Assembly: GCA_964580075.1 (NCBI GenBank)
Contig: CAZOJL010000034.1
Coordinates: 1 to 23,762 of the forward strand
From: VGWG01 sp964580075
Lineage (GTDB): Bacteria; Verrucomicrobiota; Kiritimatiellia; RFP12; JAAYNR01
Direction of reading: 5' to 3'
DNA length: 23,762 nucleotides
A program made the position numbers and the translations under genes. A model generated the notes under the pieces. It saw nothing but the letters and a program-made list of their open reading frames with translations, ran no database searches and was not told where the DNA came from. Numbering within the stretch: position 1 is the first letter of the stretch; every line of letters begins with the position of its first letter. Shown piece after piece: positions 15,150 through 23,490 of this stretch.

Positions 15150-16763
15150 ATGGACGAGCAGATCATGAGCAGTTGCGGGACGGCGCGCACCGGCCGTGCC
15201 GCTTCCCGCGCCGGTCGGGTGCGATTTTACTTCGTTGCATCGCACCTAGAATTCAGGAGTCAGGAGTCAGAATTCAGAATTGATTTCAAACCACTTAGGC
15301 GTGGCTTTGCCTCTCTTTGTCATGTTCTCAAAACCGGAGACACACAAATCTTCAGGAAAGATGACATAAAGCCTTGGCGCTCAACTTCTGACTCCTTGAT
15401 TCTGACTCCTGACTCCTGTGCGAATTCAACAAAGTTGAATCGCACCCGTGCCGGTCTGCTCGTCCCGCTCGCCTGCGTCCTGCTGTGGACCGGTTGCGCA
15501 TCCGTGTCCGCACCTGAGCGCGACATGCGGATGCAGAACCGTGACGCGCGCAGCCTCTTTGATGCCGCTGATTCCCCCCCGCAGCTTGACGAACACGCGA
15601 CCTGCGACGACTACCTCCGCCATGCCTTTGCGCGCAATCCCGGCATCCAGGCGGCGTTCGATCGGTGGCAGGCCTCCTTGGAGCGCATTCCGCAGGCGCG
15701 ATCGCTGGACGATCCGACGCTGTCATTTGAATATCTCATCGAGCAGAGAGACACGCGCTACCAGGTGAGTCTGGCGCAACAGTTCCCCGCATTCGGCAAG
15801 CTGGGCCTGCGCGAAAAGAGATCCGTGAGCGAAGCCGAGGCGGCGATGCACGCCTTCGAGGCGGAACGCGTGATGGTGTTCGGCCGCGTGGTCCAAGCCT
15901 TTCACGAATACCATTATCTGGAGCGGGCCACCCAGGTGACGGTTGAAAATCTCCAACTGCTTGCCGATCTCGAACAGGTTGTGACGATCCGTTACAAGGC
16001 CGGGACCGCCCCTTTTTCCGACGTGATCAAGGCACAGGTGGAGAAAGACCGCCTCGCCAACGACCTGGGCTCCCTGCAGGATGAGCGGGCGTCGCGATCA
16101 GCCGTTCTCGCCGCGCTGCTCCAACTTCCGGCGCACGCCATCCTCCCCTGGCCTCAGGCTTCGCCGTCCGGGCCGACGCGGATCGATGTGGAATCCCTCG
16201 ACGGCATGATCGCCGAACTCAACCCGGAACTGAAGACCGCAACGGCGATGATCGCCGCCGAGGGCTACCGGGAGAAACTGGCGCGCAAGAGCTTTCTGCC
16301 GGACGCCATGCTCGGCGTCAACTGGATGGTCATGTCCGGAATGAACGGCGGCAGCAAATCCGATGTCGGCCTCATGGCCGGCATCACCGTGCCGCTGTGG
16401 TGGGGGAGCTATCGCGCGGAAATCCGAGAGGCGGGCGCCTTGATCCGGGCGTCCATGCACGAACGCGACAACAGGCTCAACGCCCTTCGGGCCGAATTGA
16501 GCCTGGCCGTCTTCACCTTTCGTGACGCCGAACGCCGGATCGACCTGTTCACCCGTGCGTTGATCCCCAAAGCCACGCAGGCGCTGGAGGTGGCCACGCA
16601 GGACTTTTCCACCGGCAAGTCGAATTTCATGGCGCTGGTCGACGCCCAACGCACAGTGCTCGCGTTTCGACTGATGCGCGAACGCGCGCTGGCCGACCGT
16701 GAAATTGCACTGGGCGAAATTGGCTGTTGCGTCGGAATGTATGATATCGGGGCTGCGCGGTAA
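15150..16763 (+). CDS. Outer-membrane factor lipoprotein of an RND metal efflux pump (CusC/TolC type)
   Basis: 537 residues as the frame now stands. The TolC-like body (about 130-537) has the two OMF repeats: NPGIQAAFDRWQASLERIPQA and QFPAFGKLGLREKRSVSEAEA in the first, LNPELKTATAMIAAEGYREKLA and SNFMALVDAQRTVLAFRL in the second. It forms the trimeric outer-membrane channel for the downstream CusB/CusA-like proteins. A lipoprotein signal ends in lipobox LWTGC (Cys116). The ATG at 15150 is preferred because AAAGGGAG lies 6 bases upstream. A 231-bp palindromic element is inserted between the n- and h-regions, adding 80 in-frame residues (about 23-102). Without it the signal peptide would be a standard 35 residues. 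A TTG at 15435 could give a 21-residue signal peptide, but has no good ribosome-binding site. Whether the protein is still exported is unknown. Confidence 0.85.
   Translation: MDEQIMSSCGTARTGRAASRAGRVRFYFVASHLEFRSQESEFRIDFKPLRRGFASLCHVLKTGDTQIFRKDDIKPWRSTSDSLILTPDSCANSTKLNRTRAGLLVPLACVLLWTGCASVSAPERDMRMQNRDARSLFDAADSPPQLDEHATCDDYLRHAFARNPGIQAAFDRWQASLERIPQARSLDDPTLSFEYLIEQRDTRYQVSLAQQFPAFGKLGLREKRSVSEAEAAMHAFEAERVMVFGRVVQAFHEYHYLERATQVTVENLQLLADLEQVVTIRYKAGTAPFSDVIKAQVEKDRLANDLGSLQDERASRSAVLAALLQLPAHAILPWPQASPSGPTRIDVESLDGMIAELNPELKTATAMIAAEGYREKLARKSFLPDAMLGVNWMVMSGMNGGSKSDVGLMAGITVPLWWGSYRAEIREAGALIRASMHERDNRLNALRAELSLAVFTFRDAERRIDLFTRALIPKATQALEVATQDFSTGKSNFMALVDAQRTVLAFRLMRERALADREIALGEIGCCVGMYDIGAAR
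15217..15447 (+). mobile_element. MITE-like palindromic element, 231 bp, in-frame in the OMF gene
   Basis: The ends are imperfect inverted repeats of about 50 bp: both begin GGGTGCGATT when read inward, and both continue into a perfect 20-bp inverted pair (15254-15273 and 15399-15418, containing two CAGGAGT units). Each end also folds on itself: GGTGCGAT 15218-15225 with ATCGCACC 15239-15246 at the left, and a 12-bp stem with one bulged A (15418-15445) at the right. Flanks are near-identical 9-mers, gcgccggtc (15208-15216) and gtgccggtc (15448-15456), consistent with a target-site duplication. No transposase gene lies inside, so it is non-autonomous. The paired hairpins in opposite orientation also resemble a REPIN/BIME, which a RAYT could mobilise; the direct flanks favour a classical MITE. 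Confidence 0.75.
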
Positions 16764-16809
16764 ATCGGTTCGGCCCGTTTGAGAGAAACAAGGAAAGGAT
16801 CCAATCATC

Positions 16810-17328
16810 ATGAGAAACAGGATACTCCCGATCGGCCTGCTGGCCGGCGGTTTATGGGTCGCGGTTGCGGCCTGCGACGCGGTGGAAACCACGCTCGACA
16901 AGGCGCCTGCGGGCGGGCCGGAAGTCGAAAAAGCGGAGGAAAAGCCGTTGGTGCTTCAAACGACCTGCCCGGTGATGGGTGGAAAAATCAACAAGAACCA
17001 GTACGTCGATCACGACGGCAAACGCATCTACATCTGCTGCAAGGGTTGCGAAGGACAAATCAAGCAGGATCCGGCGGCATTCATCAAGAAACTGGAGGAC
17101 GCCGGCATCACCGTGGCCACACTCCAAACAACGTGTCCGGTCATGGGCGGCGCGATTGACAAGACGTTGTATGTCGATCATGCCGGCAAGCGGATCTACG
17201 TGTGTTGCAAGGGCTGCATCGCCACGGTCAAGGAAGATCCCGAGAAGATCATTACGACCCTGGAAGCGGCCGGTGTGGCGCTCGAGGCGACGCCGAAGGT
17301 CGCGCCCAAGAAAGCGACCCAACAGTAA
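16810..17328 (+). CDS. Tandem YHS/TRASH-like metal-binding lipoprotein in the cusF position
   Basis: 172 residues. A signal sequence ends in lipobox VAAC (Cys22), predicting a lipid-anchored periplasmic protein. Two near-identical modules with a 56-residue period follow: TTCPVMGGKI (51-60) with YICCKGC (74-80), and TTCPVMGGAI (107-116) with YVCCKGC (130-136). Each contains the Cys...CysCys-x-x-Cys pattern plus Met, typical of YHS/TRASH-type soft-metal (Cu, Ag, Hg) sites, and continues with DP-x-x-hydrophobic as in YHS domains. The tail is Lys/Ala-rich. It lies between the OMF and adaptor genes, where cusF sits in E. coli cusCFBA, so a role as periplasmic metal chaperone delivering Cu(I)/Ag(I) to the pump is inferred. 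CusF itself has a different fold and motif. aaggaaagga precedes the ATG by about 10 bases. Confidence 0.82.
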   Translation: MRNRILPIGLLAGGLWVAVAACDAVETTLDKAPAGGPEVEKAEEKPLVLQTTCPVMGGKINKNQYVDHDGKRIYICCKGCEGQIKQDPAAFIKKLEDAGITVATLQTTCPVMGGAIDKTLYVDHAGKRIYVCCKGCIATVKEDPEKIITTLEAAGVALEATPKVAPKKATQQ

Positions 17329-17343
17329 TAACACGAGGGGTCG

Positions 17344-17364
17344 AAGGCTGTGAGGCTGTAAGGC
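17344..17364 (+). repeat. AGGCTGT-type short repeat between efflux genes
   Basis: In the 88-bp gap before the adaptor gene, aaggctgtgaggctgtaaggc contains an AGGCTGT duplication. A related sequence, with AAGGCTATA twice, lies at 23659-23694 after the last gene, suggesting a dispersed low-complexity family. A 4-bp hairpin (gcac-ttgctt-gtgc) follows at about 17362-17375, too weak to call a terminator. Confidence 0.4.
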
Positions 17365-17416
17365 ACTTGCTTGTGCAAATGGGGCCCTTGCCGCCTGAAC
17401 AGGAAGAGGTGTGCAC

Positions 17417-19399
17417 ATGAATACGGCGGCAGGAAGAACGACGTGCGGCACGGGACGGCTCCTCGCCGTCGCGCTGCTGATCTTTGCGGCTGGTTTTGTG
17501 CTGAGAGGCTGCCTGCCCCCGCGCCAGCCGGCAGCGCCGGCGACGGCACACCCGGAGGCCGCCGGACCGGCGGTCGCGGCCGCCGAAGTCTGGACCTGCT
17601 CCATGCATCCCCAGGTCCGAAAGCCCGGGCCGGGCCAATGCCCGCTCTGCGGCATGGCGCTGATACGCGTGACCCGGGATCCCGGCGCCGATGCGAATCA
17701 GCCGCGTCAACTCACCCTCTCGCCTGCGGCCCGCGCGCGCGCCGAAGTCACCACGGCGGCCGTGGAACGCCGTGCCGTGGCGGTCGAGGTCCGTCTCGTC
17801 GGCAAGGTGCGGTTCGATGAAACCCGCCTCGCTTACATCTCCCCGCGCGTCCCGGGTCGGATCGACCGGTTATACGCGAATTACACCGGCATGCCGGTGC
17901 AACCCGGGGACCACCTGGCCGACATGTACAGCCCCGATCTGGTCTCGGCCCAGCAGGAGTTGCTGCAGGCCTTGAAGACGACATCCGATGCGTCCGACCT
18001 ATCCGCGTCGCTCCTCACGGCCACACGCGAACGGCTGCGGTTGTGGGGACTGACCGCCGACCAGATCGCCGGGATCGAACAGAGCGGACGGATACGCGAG
18101 CACATCACTTTCTATGCGCCCATCGGCGGCATCGTCGTCGCAAAAGACGCCCGCGAGGGTCAGTACGTGGAAACCGGCATGCGCCTCTTCACGGTGGCGG
18201 ATCTGACCCGCGTGTGGGTGCAGCTCGAGGCCTACGAGGCCGACCTCGCGTGGCTGCGCTACGCGCAGGAGGTGCTGTTTCAGGTCGAGGCCTATCCGGG
18301 CGAAACCTTCAAGGGAACGATTACGTTTATTGCCCCGCTGCTCGATCCGTTGACGCGCACCGTCAACGTGCGGGTCAACGTGGCGAACGCCGACGGCCGG
18401 CTCAAGCCGGAAATGTTTGTCCGTGCCGTGGTGCACGCCACCGTCGCGGGCAACGGCCGGGTGCTGCGCCGCGATCTGTCCGGCAAGTGGATCAGCCCCA
18501 TGCATCCGGAAATCATCAAAGACGGTCCGGGCGCCTGCGACGTGTGCGGCATGGCCCTCGTGCGGGCCGAGGATCTCGGCTACGCCGTTGCGGATGACGC
18601 CGCCGGCGCGTTGCCGCTGGTGATCCCGGCATCGGCGCCGCTGATCACCGGCAGGCGGGCGGTGGTTTATGTGGCCCTGCGGGACCGGGAGAATGTTTAC
18701 GAAGGGCGTGACGTCGTTCTCGGGCCGCGCGCCGGAGACTACTATCTCGTGCGGGACGGGCTTGCCGAAGGCGAGCGCGTCGTGACGCAGGGCGCCTTCA
18801 AGCTCGACAGTTCGCTGCAAATTCAGGGCAACCCCAGCATGATGACGCCCGCAGCCGACGCCGCGCCCGCCGATCACGATCACGGAGATGCCGCTCCGGA
18901 GGCATCCGCCGTGACCGCGCTGGCGGCACCGGATGCATTCCGCGCACAGGTCGCCGCCGTCCTCAATCCTGTCCTCGCGATGGGGAACGCGCTGGCCGAC
19001 GACAACCTGGACGCCGCCGTTATCGCCGCTGCCCAGGCGCAGCAGGCGCTCGGCGCGGTCGACATGAACCTCCTCTCCGCCGAAGCCCATGTGCGCTGGA
19101 TGACCTCCGTCGAGGCGTTGAACCTTTCGTTGACGAAGGTGACAGCGGCGCAGGAGATCGAGCCCTTCCGCCTGGCGTTCGCCGCGCTGTCGTCCGAAAT
19201 GGCCCGGGTCGCCGGCATGTTCGCGCCTTTGCGCGCGGCCCCCCTTTATATCCTGCACTGCCCGATGGCGTTTGACGACCGGGGCGCCTCCTGGCTGCAA
19301 CAGGACCAAGCCGTCCGCAATCCCTATTTCGGAAAAGCCATGCTGACGTGCGGCGACGTGACCGGGACGATCCCGTCCGCAGGGGGAACGCCTCCATGA
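17417..19399 (+). CDS. cusB: CusB-like RND periplasmic adaptor with two heavy-metal-binding domains and a DUF3347 tail
   Basis: 660 residues, much longer than E. coli CusB (about 400). After a possible lipobox (LRGC, Cys32) come: heavy-metal-binding domain 1 (58-84, TCSMHP, CPLCGMAL); the adaptor core with barrel-sandwich and hairpin (about 125-260, ISPRVPGRIDRL, FYAPIGGIVVAKDAREGQYV) and beta-barrel (about 263-345, VWVQLEAYEADLAWL, LDPLTRTVNVRV); a second metal domain (358-384, ISPMHP, CDVCGMAL) in which the first Cys is Ser360; a membrane-proximal beta domain (about 400-470); a His-rich DHDHGD (486-491); and a DUF3347-like helical domain (about 505-648) with HCPMAFDDRGASWLQ and NPYFGKAMLTCG. 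It links pump to channel and probably binds metal at several points. The ATG at 17417 follows ggaagagg. It overlaps cusA by 4 bp (ATGA). Confidence 0.88.
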   Translation: MNTAAGRTTCGTGRLLAVALLIFAAGFVLRGCLPPRQPAAPATAHPEAAGPAVAAAEVWTCSMHPQVRKPGPGQCPLCGMALIRVTRDPGADANQPRQLTLSPAARARAEVTTAAVERRAVAVEVRLVGKVRFDETRLAYISPRVPGRIDRLYANYTGMPVQPGDHLADMYSPDLVSAQQELLQALKTTSDASDLSASLLTATRERLRLWGLTADQIAGIEQSGRIREHITFYAPIGGIVVAKDAREGQYVETGMRLFTVADLTRVWVQLEAYEADLAWLRYAQEVLFQVEAYPGETFKGTITFIAPLLDPLTRTVNVRVNVANADGRLKPEMFVRAVVHATVAGNGRVLRRDLSGKWISPMHPEIIKDGPGACDVCGMALVRAEDLGYAVADDAAGALPLVIPASAPLITGRRAVVYVALRDRENVYEGRDVVLGPRAGDYYLVRDGLAEGERVVTQGAFKLDSSLQIQGNPSMMTPAADAAPADHDHGDAAPEASAVTALAAPDAFRAQVAAVLNPVLAMGNALADDNLDAAVIAAAQAQQALGAVDMNLLSAEAHVRWMTSVEALNLSLTKVTAAQEIEPFRLAFAALSSEMARVAGMFAPLRAAPLYILHCPMAFDDRGASWLQQDQAVRNPYFGKAMLTCGDVTGTIPSAGGTPP

Positions 19400-22300
19400 A
19401 CGAACCTCCGTCCGCGGCGCCCCAGGCTGTCAAACCCCCGTCGATCCTCGATCGGGTGATCCGCTTCTGCCTGGAGAATAAGCTGGTGGTCGTGCTGATC
19501 GTCGCCGCCACGCTGGGGTGGGGCGCCCTCGTGGCGCCGTTCGACTGGAAACTCGGCGGCTTGAATCGCGACCCCGTCCCGGTTGACGCCATTCCCGACA
19601 TCGGCGAAAACCAGCAGATCGTCTTCACCGAATGGGAAGGGCGTTCGCCGCAGGACGTCGAGAACCAGATCACCTACCCGCTCACCGTCTCCCTGCTGGG
19701 GATTCCCAAGGTCAAGACGATCCGCAGCCGCTCCATGTTCGGCTTCTCCAGCATCTTCATCATTTTCGAGGAAGGCGCCGAGTTCTACTGGACGCGCAGC
19801 CGGGTTCTCGAGAAGCTCTCCAGCCTGCCCGCCGGGATGCTGCCCGACGACGTGCGGCCCGCCCTCGGGCCGGACGCCACCGCGCTCGGACAGGTGTTCT
19901 GGTACACGCTGGAGGGGCTGGACGCCGATGGGGTCCCCACCGGTGGATGGGGACTGGACGAGTTGCGCAGCCTGCAGGACTGGCATGTGCGCTACGCGCT
20001 CCTCGCCGCCGAAGGGATCAGCGAAGTGGCCTCCGTCGGCGGCTATGTCCGGGAATACCAGATCGATGTCGATCCCGACGCCCTTCGCGCGCACGGGGTG
20101 ACGCTCGACGATGTCTATCGCGCGGTGAAGGATTGCAATCTGGATGTCGGCGCCCGCTCGATCGAGATCAACAAGGTCGAATACATCATCCGCGGCGTCG
20201 GCTTCATCAAGACACTGGCCGACATCGAAGAGGCCGTGCTTCGCGCCACCGACGGCGCGCCCCTGCGGGTGCGGCATGTGGCGCGCGTTTCCAAGGGACC
20301 GGCATTCCGGCAGGGGGCGCTGGACAAGGGGGGCACCGAGGCCGTGGGCGGCGTGGTGATCGTGCGCTACGGCGCCAACCCGTTGCAGTCCATCCACAGC
20401 GTCAAGGCCGTGATCAAGCGGATCGAGCCCGGTTTGCCGTACAAGGCGGTCATCGATTTCAGCCGCACCGACCGGGCCGAGGTTGAGCGCTTTGCAGCCG
20501 CGCAGGGGTTCGAGGCCTACACCGGCGCCGCGCTGAATCAAGACGCCTGGATCCCATGGCTGCGAACCGTCCCGCGCGCGCAACACCCCGGCTGGGTGCG
20601 GCTCAGCCAGGTGAAGATTGTGCCGTTTTACGACCGCACCGGCCTCATCGACGAAACCCTCGGCACGCTCAGCCGGTCACTGATTCTTCAGATCCTCATC
20701 ACCGTGATTGTCATCCTGGTCATGATGGCGCATTTGCGCAGCGCCCTGCTGATCTCGAGCGTGATGCCCGTGGCCGTGGTGATGTGTTTCATCTTCATGA
20801 AGCGGTTCGGCGTCGATGCCAACATCGTCGCCCTCAGCGGCATCGCCATCGCCATCGGCACCGTGGTCGACATGGCCATCCTGGTCTGTGAAAACATCCT
20901 GCGGCATCTGGAAGCGGCGCCCCCGGATGCGGATCGTCGCGACGTGATCTACCGGGCCGCCTGTGAAGAGGGGAGTGCGGTGCTGACCGCCGTCTGCACC
21001 ACGCTCGTCGGTTTCATGGCCGTATTTGCGCTGGAAGGGCCCGAGGGGAAGCTCTTCAAGCCGTTGGCCTACACCTACATCTTCGTCCTCGCCTCGTCCT
21101 TGGTGGTGGCGCTCACCCTGGTGCCGGCGCTGGCCCATGTGCTGATGGGCCGCGCGTCGGCAACGCCCCCGCGCGGCGTGCTGGGGCGGCTGAGAACGCT
21201 GCTGTTCTCGCTGCTGATCGGCGCGGGCGTGGTGATCGCGGTGACCGTGCAGGCGTGGGTCGGCGCGGGTGTCATCGCGTTCGCGGCCTGGCAGCTCGGC
21301 TCCCGCTGGATTCCCCGGCGGGTGGTGAAGATCCTCCATCGTTCGGGCACCTGGCTGGCGGTGTTCGCCGCAACCGCGTGGCTGACCACCCGCTGGCTTC
21401 CGGTGGGACCCGAAAAAGGATTCCTCCTCAATTTCCTGTGGGTGGGGGGCTCCATCGGCTGCATTCTCGCCTTCTTCCTGGGCTATCGGAAGCTCTACCC
21501 GCGGCTGCTGCGCGGCTGCCTCAACCACAAACTGCTGTTCACCCTCATCCCCGTCAGCGTGTATGTCTTCGGCCTGCTGGCCTGGCTGGGATTCGAGCGT
21601 CTGTTCGGCTGGCTTCCGGATCCGGTGAAACGGCTCGCACCCGTCTCGTATGTGCTGCACGCGTTTCCAGGCCTCGGCAAGGAATTCATGCCGCCGTTGG
21701 ACGAAGGCTCCTACCTGTTCATGCCCACCACCATGCCGCACGCGAGCATCGGCGAGGCGCTCGATGTGCTGCAAAAGCAGGACCTGGCCATCCTCGAAGT
21801 GCCGGAGGTCGAGAGCGCGGTCGGCAAACTGGGGCGGGCCGAAACGCCGCTGGATCCCGCGCCGATCGAGATGTTCGAAACGGTCATCAACTACCACCCG
21901 CAATATCTGAGCGGCCGCGACGGCCGACGCCTCCGGTTCAAACACGATCCGGCTGGCACCGATCTCTTCCGGACGGCGGACGGCGCGCCGGTCGCGGCGC
22001 CGGATGGAGCCCCCTATACCGTGCCGGGCCGTTTTGCGCGCGACGCCGACCGCCGCCTCATCCCCGACCGCCACGGCAAGCCCTTTCGCCTGTGGCGGCC
22101 GGCATTGAACCCGGACCTGAACCCGGGGCGCGATGCCTGGGTCGGCATCCGCCGGCCGGACGACATCTGGGACGCCCTGGTGCAGTCGACCACGCTGCCC
22201 GGCACGACCTCGGCGCCGCGTCTGCAACCGATCGCCGCGCGGATTGTCATGTTGCAAAGCGGCATGCGCGCGCCCATGGGCGTCAAGATCAAAGGCCCCA

Positions 22301-23490
22301 CCCTTGACGCGATCGAGGAAGCCGGATTGCAGATTGAGCGATTTCTCAAGGAAGTCCCGTCCGTCGAGGCCGGCGCCGTCATTGCCGATCGCATCGTCGG
22401 CAAGCCCTATCTCGAAATTCTCATCGATCGGGAGGCCGCCGCGCGGTACGGGGTTTCGATCGCCCGCGTGCAGGAGGTCATCGAAGTCGCCGCCGGCGGC
22501 AAACCCATCACCACCACGGTTGAAGGCCGCGAACGCTATCCCGTGCGCGTGCGGTATCAGCGGGAGCTGCGCGATTCAATCGACGCGCTGTCGCGCATCC
22601 TGATCGTCAGCGAAGGCGGGGCGCAGGTCCCGCTCGCGCAACTGGCCGACATCACCGTGGTCCGGGGTCCGCAGGAGATCAAGAGCGAAGACACCTTCCT
22701 CACCGGGTACGTCCTGTTCGACAAACTGCCGCACAAGGCCGAAGTTGACGTGGTGGAGGAATGCGACCGCTACCTGAAGCACAAGCTGGAAACAGGCGCC
22801 TTCATCCTGCCGCCCAACGTCTCGTATCACTTCGCCGGGAGTTACGAGAATCAGGTCCGGTCCGAGAAAAAGATGATGATCATCCTGCCGCTGTCGCTCT
22901 TCCTCATCTTTCTCATTCTGTATCTCCAATTTCGGGACATTCCCACGGCCTTTCTGGTCTTTGTGGACATTGCCTCATCGTGGGCGGCGGGCTTCATCAT
23001 GTTGTGGTTGTACGCCCAGCCGTGGTTTCTCGACTGCGCCGTGTTCGGGGTAAACCTGCGCGAATTGCTCCAGATTCATCCGGTGAATCTCAGCGTCGCC
23101 ATCTGGGTTGGTTTTCTGGCCCTGTTCGGGATTGCGACGGACGACGGCGTGGTGTTGTCGACCTATCTCAACGAATGTTTTGCCGGGACGGAAGTCGGCT
23201 CCCGGCACGACATCCGCGAGACCACGGTGACGGGCGCCACCCGCCGCGTGCGCGCCTGTCTGATGACGACCGCGACGACCGTGATCGCCCTGCTGCCCAT
23301 CTTCACGTCCACCGGCCGCGGCGCGGATGTGATGCGGCCCATGGCGATTCCGGTCTTTGCCGGCATGATGATGGCCATCATCACGCCCCTTTTCGTGCCG
23401 GTCCTCTACTGCCTGCTCAAAGAGGTGAAATTCGTCCTCCACCTCCCCGATCCCGTTCTCCACCGCGCGGCAAAGCCAACGCTGGATTGA
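19396..23490 (+). CDS. cusA: CusA-like heavy-metal efflux RND pump (HME family), extended form
   Basis: 1364 residues, versus about 1050 for E. coli CusA. It is the inner-membrane, proton-driven pump for Cu(I)/Ag(I). Recognisable parts: DAIPDIGENQQIVFTEWEG (64-82), TYPL (93-96), TM2-6 (about 427-585), the TM4 motif IGTVVDMAILVCEN (487-500, Asp492 and Glu499) matching the Cu/Ag subtype, GKEFMPPLDEGSYLFMPTTM (761-780), the second porter half (about 800-1150), and TM8-12 including GIATDDGVVLSTYLNE (1245-1260). Extra sequence: hydrophobic segments at about 600-634 and 650-700 before the second periplasmic half, and a Pro/Arg-rich loop at about 838-925. Similar enlarged CusA proteins are, from memory, common in Bacteroidota and PVC bacteria. 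Start at 19396 by ATGA coupling to cusB; the in-frame extension to 19348 lies inside cusB. Confidence 0.9.
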   Translation: MNEPPSAAPQAVKPPSILDRVIRFCLENKLVVVLIVAATLGWGALVAPFDWKLGGLNRDPVPVDAIPDIGENQQIVFTEWEGRSPQDVENQITYPLTVSLLGIPKVKTIRSRSMFGFSSIFIIFEEGAEFYWTRSRVLEKLSSLPAGMLPDDVRPALGPDATALGQVFWYTLEGLDADGVPTGGWGLDELRSLQDWHVRYALLAAEGISEVASVGGYVREYQIDVDPDALRAHGVTLDDVYRAVKDCNLDVGARSIEINKVEYIIRGVGFIKTLADIEEAVLRATDGAPLRVRHVARVSKGPAFRQGALDKGGTEAVGGVVIVRYGANPLQSIHSVKAVIKRIEPGLPYKAVIDFSRTDRAEVERFAAAQGFEAYTGAALNQDAWIPWLRTVPRAQHPGWVRLSQVKIVPFYDRTGLIDETLGTLSRSLILQILITVIVILVMMAHLRSALLISSVMPVAVVMCFIFMKRFGVDANIVALSGIAIAIGTVVDMAILVCENILRHLEAAPPDADRRDVIYRAACEEGSAVLTAVCTTLVGFMAVFALEGPEGKLFKPLAYTYIFVLASSLVVALTLVPALAHVLMGRASATPPRGVLGRLRTLLFSLLIGAGVVIAVTVQAWVGAGVIAFAAWQLGSRWIPRRVVKILHRSGTWLAVFAATAWLTTRWLPVGPEKGFLLNFLWVGGSIGCILAFFLGYRKLYPRLLRGCLNHKLLFTLIPVSVYVFGLLAWLGFERLFGWLPDPVKRLAPVSYVLHAFPGLGKEFMPPLDEGSYLFMPTTMPHASIGEALDVLQKQDLAILEVPEVESAVGKLGRAETPLDPAPIEMFETVINYHPQYLSGRDGRRLRFKHDPAGTDLFRTADGAPVAAPDGAPYTVPGRFARDADRRLIPDRHGKPFRLWRPALNPDLNPGRDAWVGIRRPDDIWDALVQSTTLPGTTSAPRLQPIAARIVMLQSGMRAPMGVKIKGPTLDAIEEAGLQIERFLKEVPSVEAGAVIADRIVGKPYLEILIDREAAARYGVSIARVQEVIEVAAGGKPITTTVEGRERYPVRVRYQRELRDSIDALSRILIVSEGGAQVPLAQLADITVVRGPQEIKSEDTFLTGYVLFDKLPHKAEVDVVEECDRYLKHKLETGAFILPPNVSYHFAGSYENQVRSEKKMMIILPLSLFLIFLILYLQFRDIPTAFLVFVDIASSWAAGFIMLWLYAQPWFLDCAVFGVNLRELLQIHPVNLSVAIWVGFLALFGIATDDGVVLSTYLNECFAGTEVGSRHDIRETTVTGATRRVRACLMTTATTVIALLPIFTSTGRGADVMRPMAIPVFAGMMMAIITPLFVPVLYCLLKEVKFVLHLPDPVLHRAAKPTLD

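Noticed and set aside
17999..19309. 436-residue minus-strand open frame opposite cusB
   Set aside because: Shadow frame with His/Arg/Gly bias and no motif; the plus frame shows clear adaptor domains.
20677..22257. 526-residue minus-strand open frame opposite cusA
   Set aside because: Arg/Gln/His-rich shadow of a high-GC gene with no family motif; the plus frame is an unmistakable RND pump.
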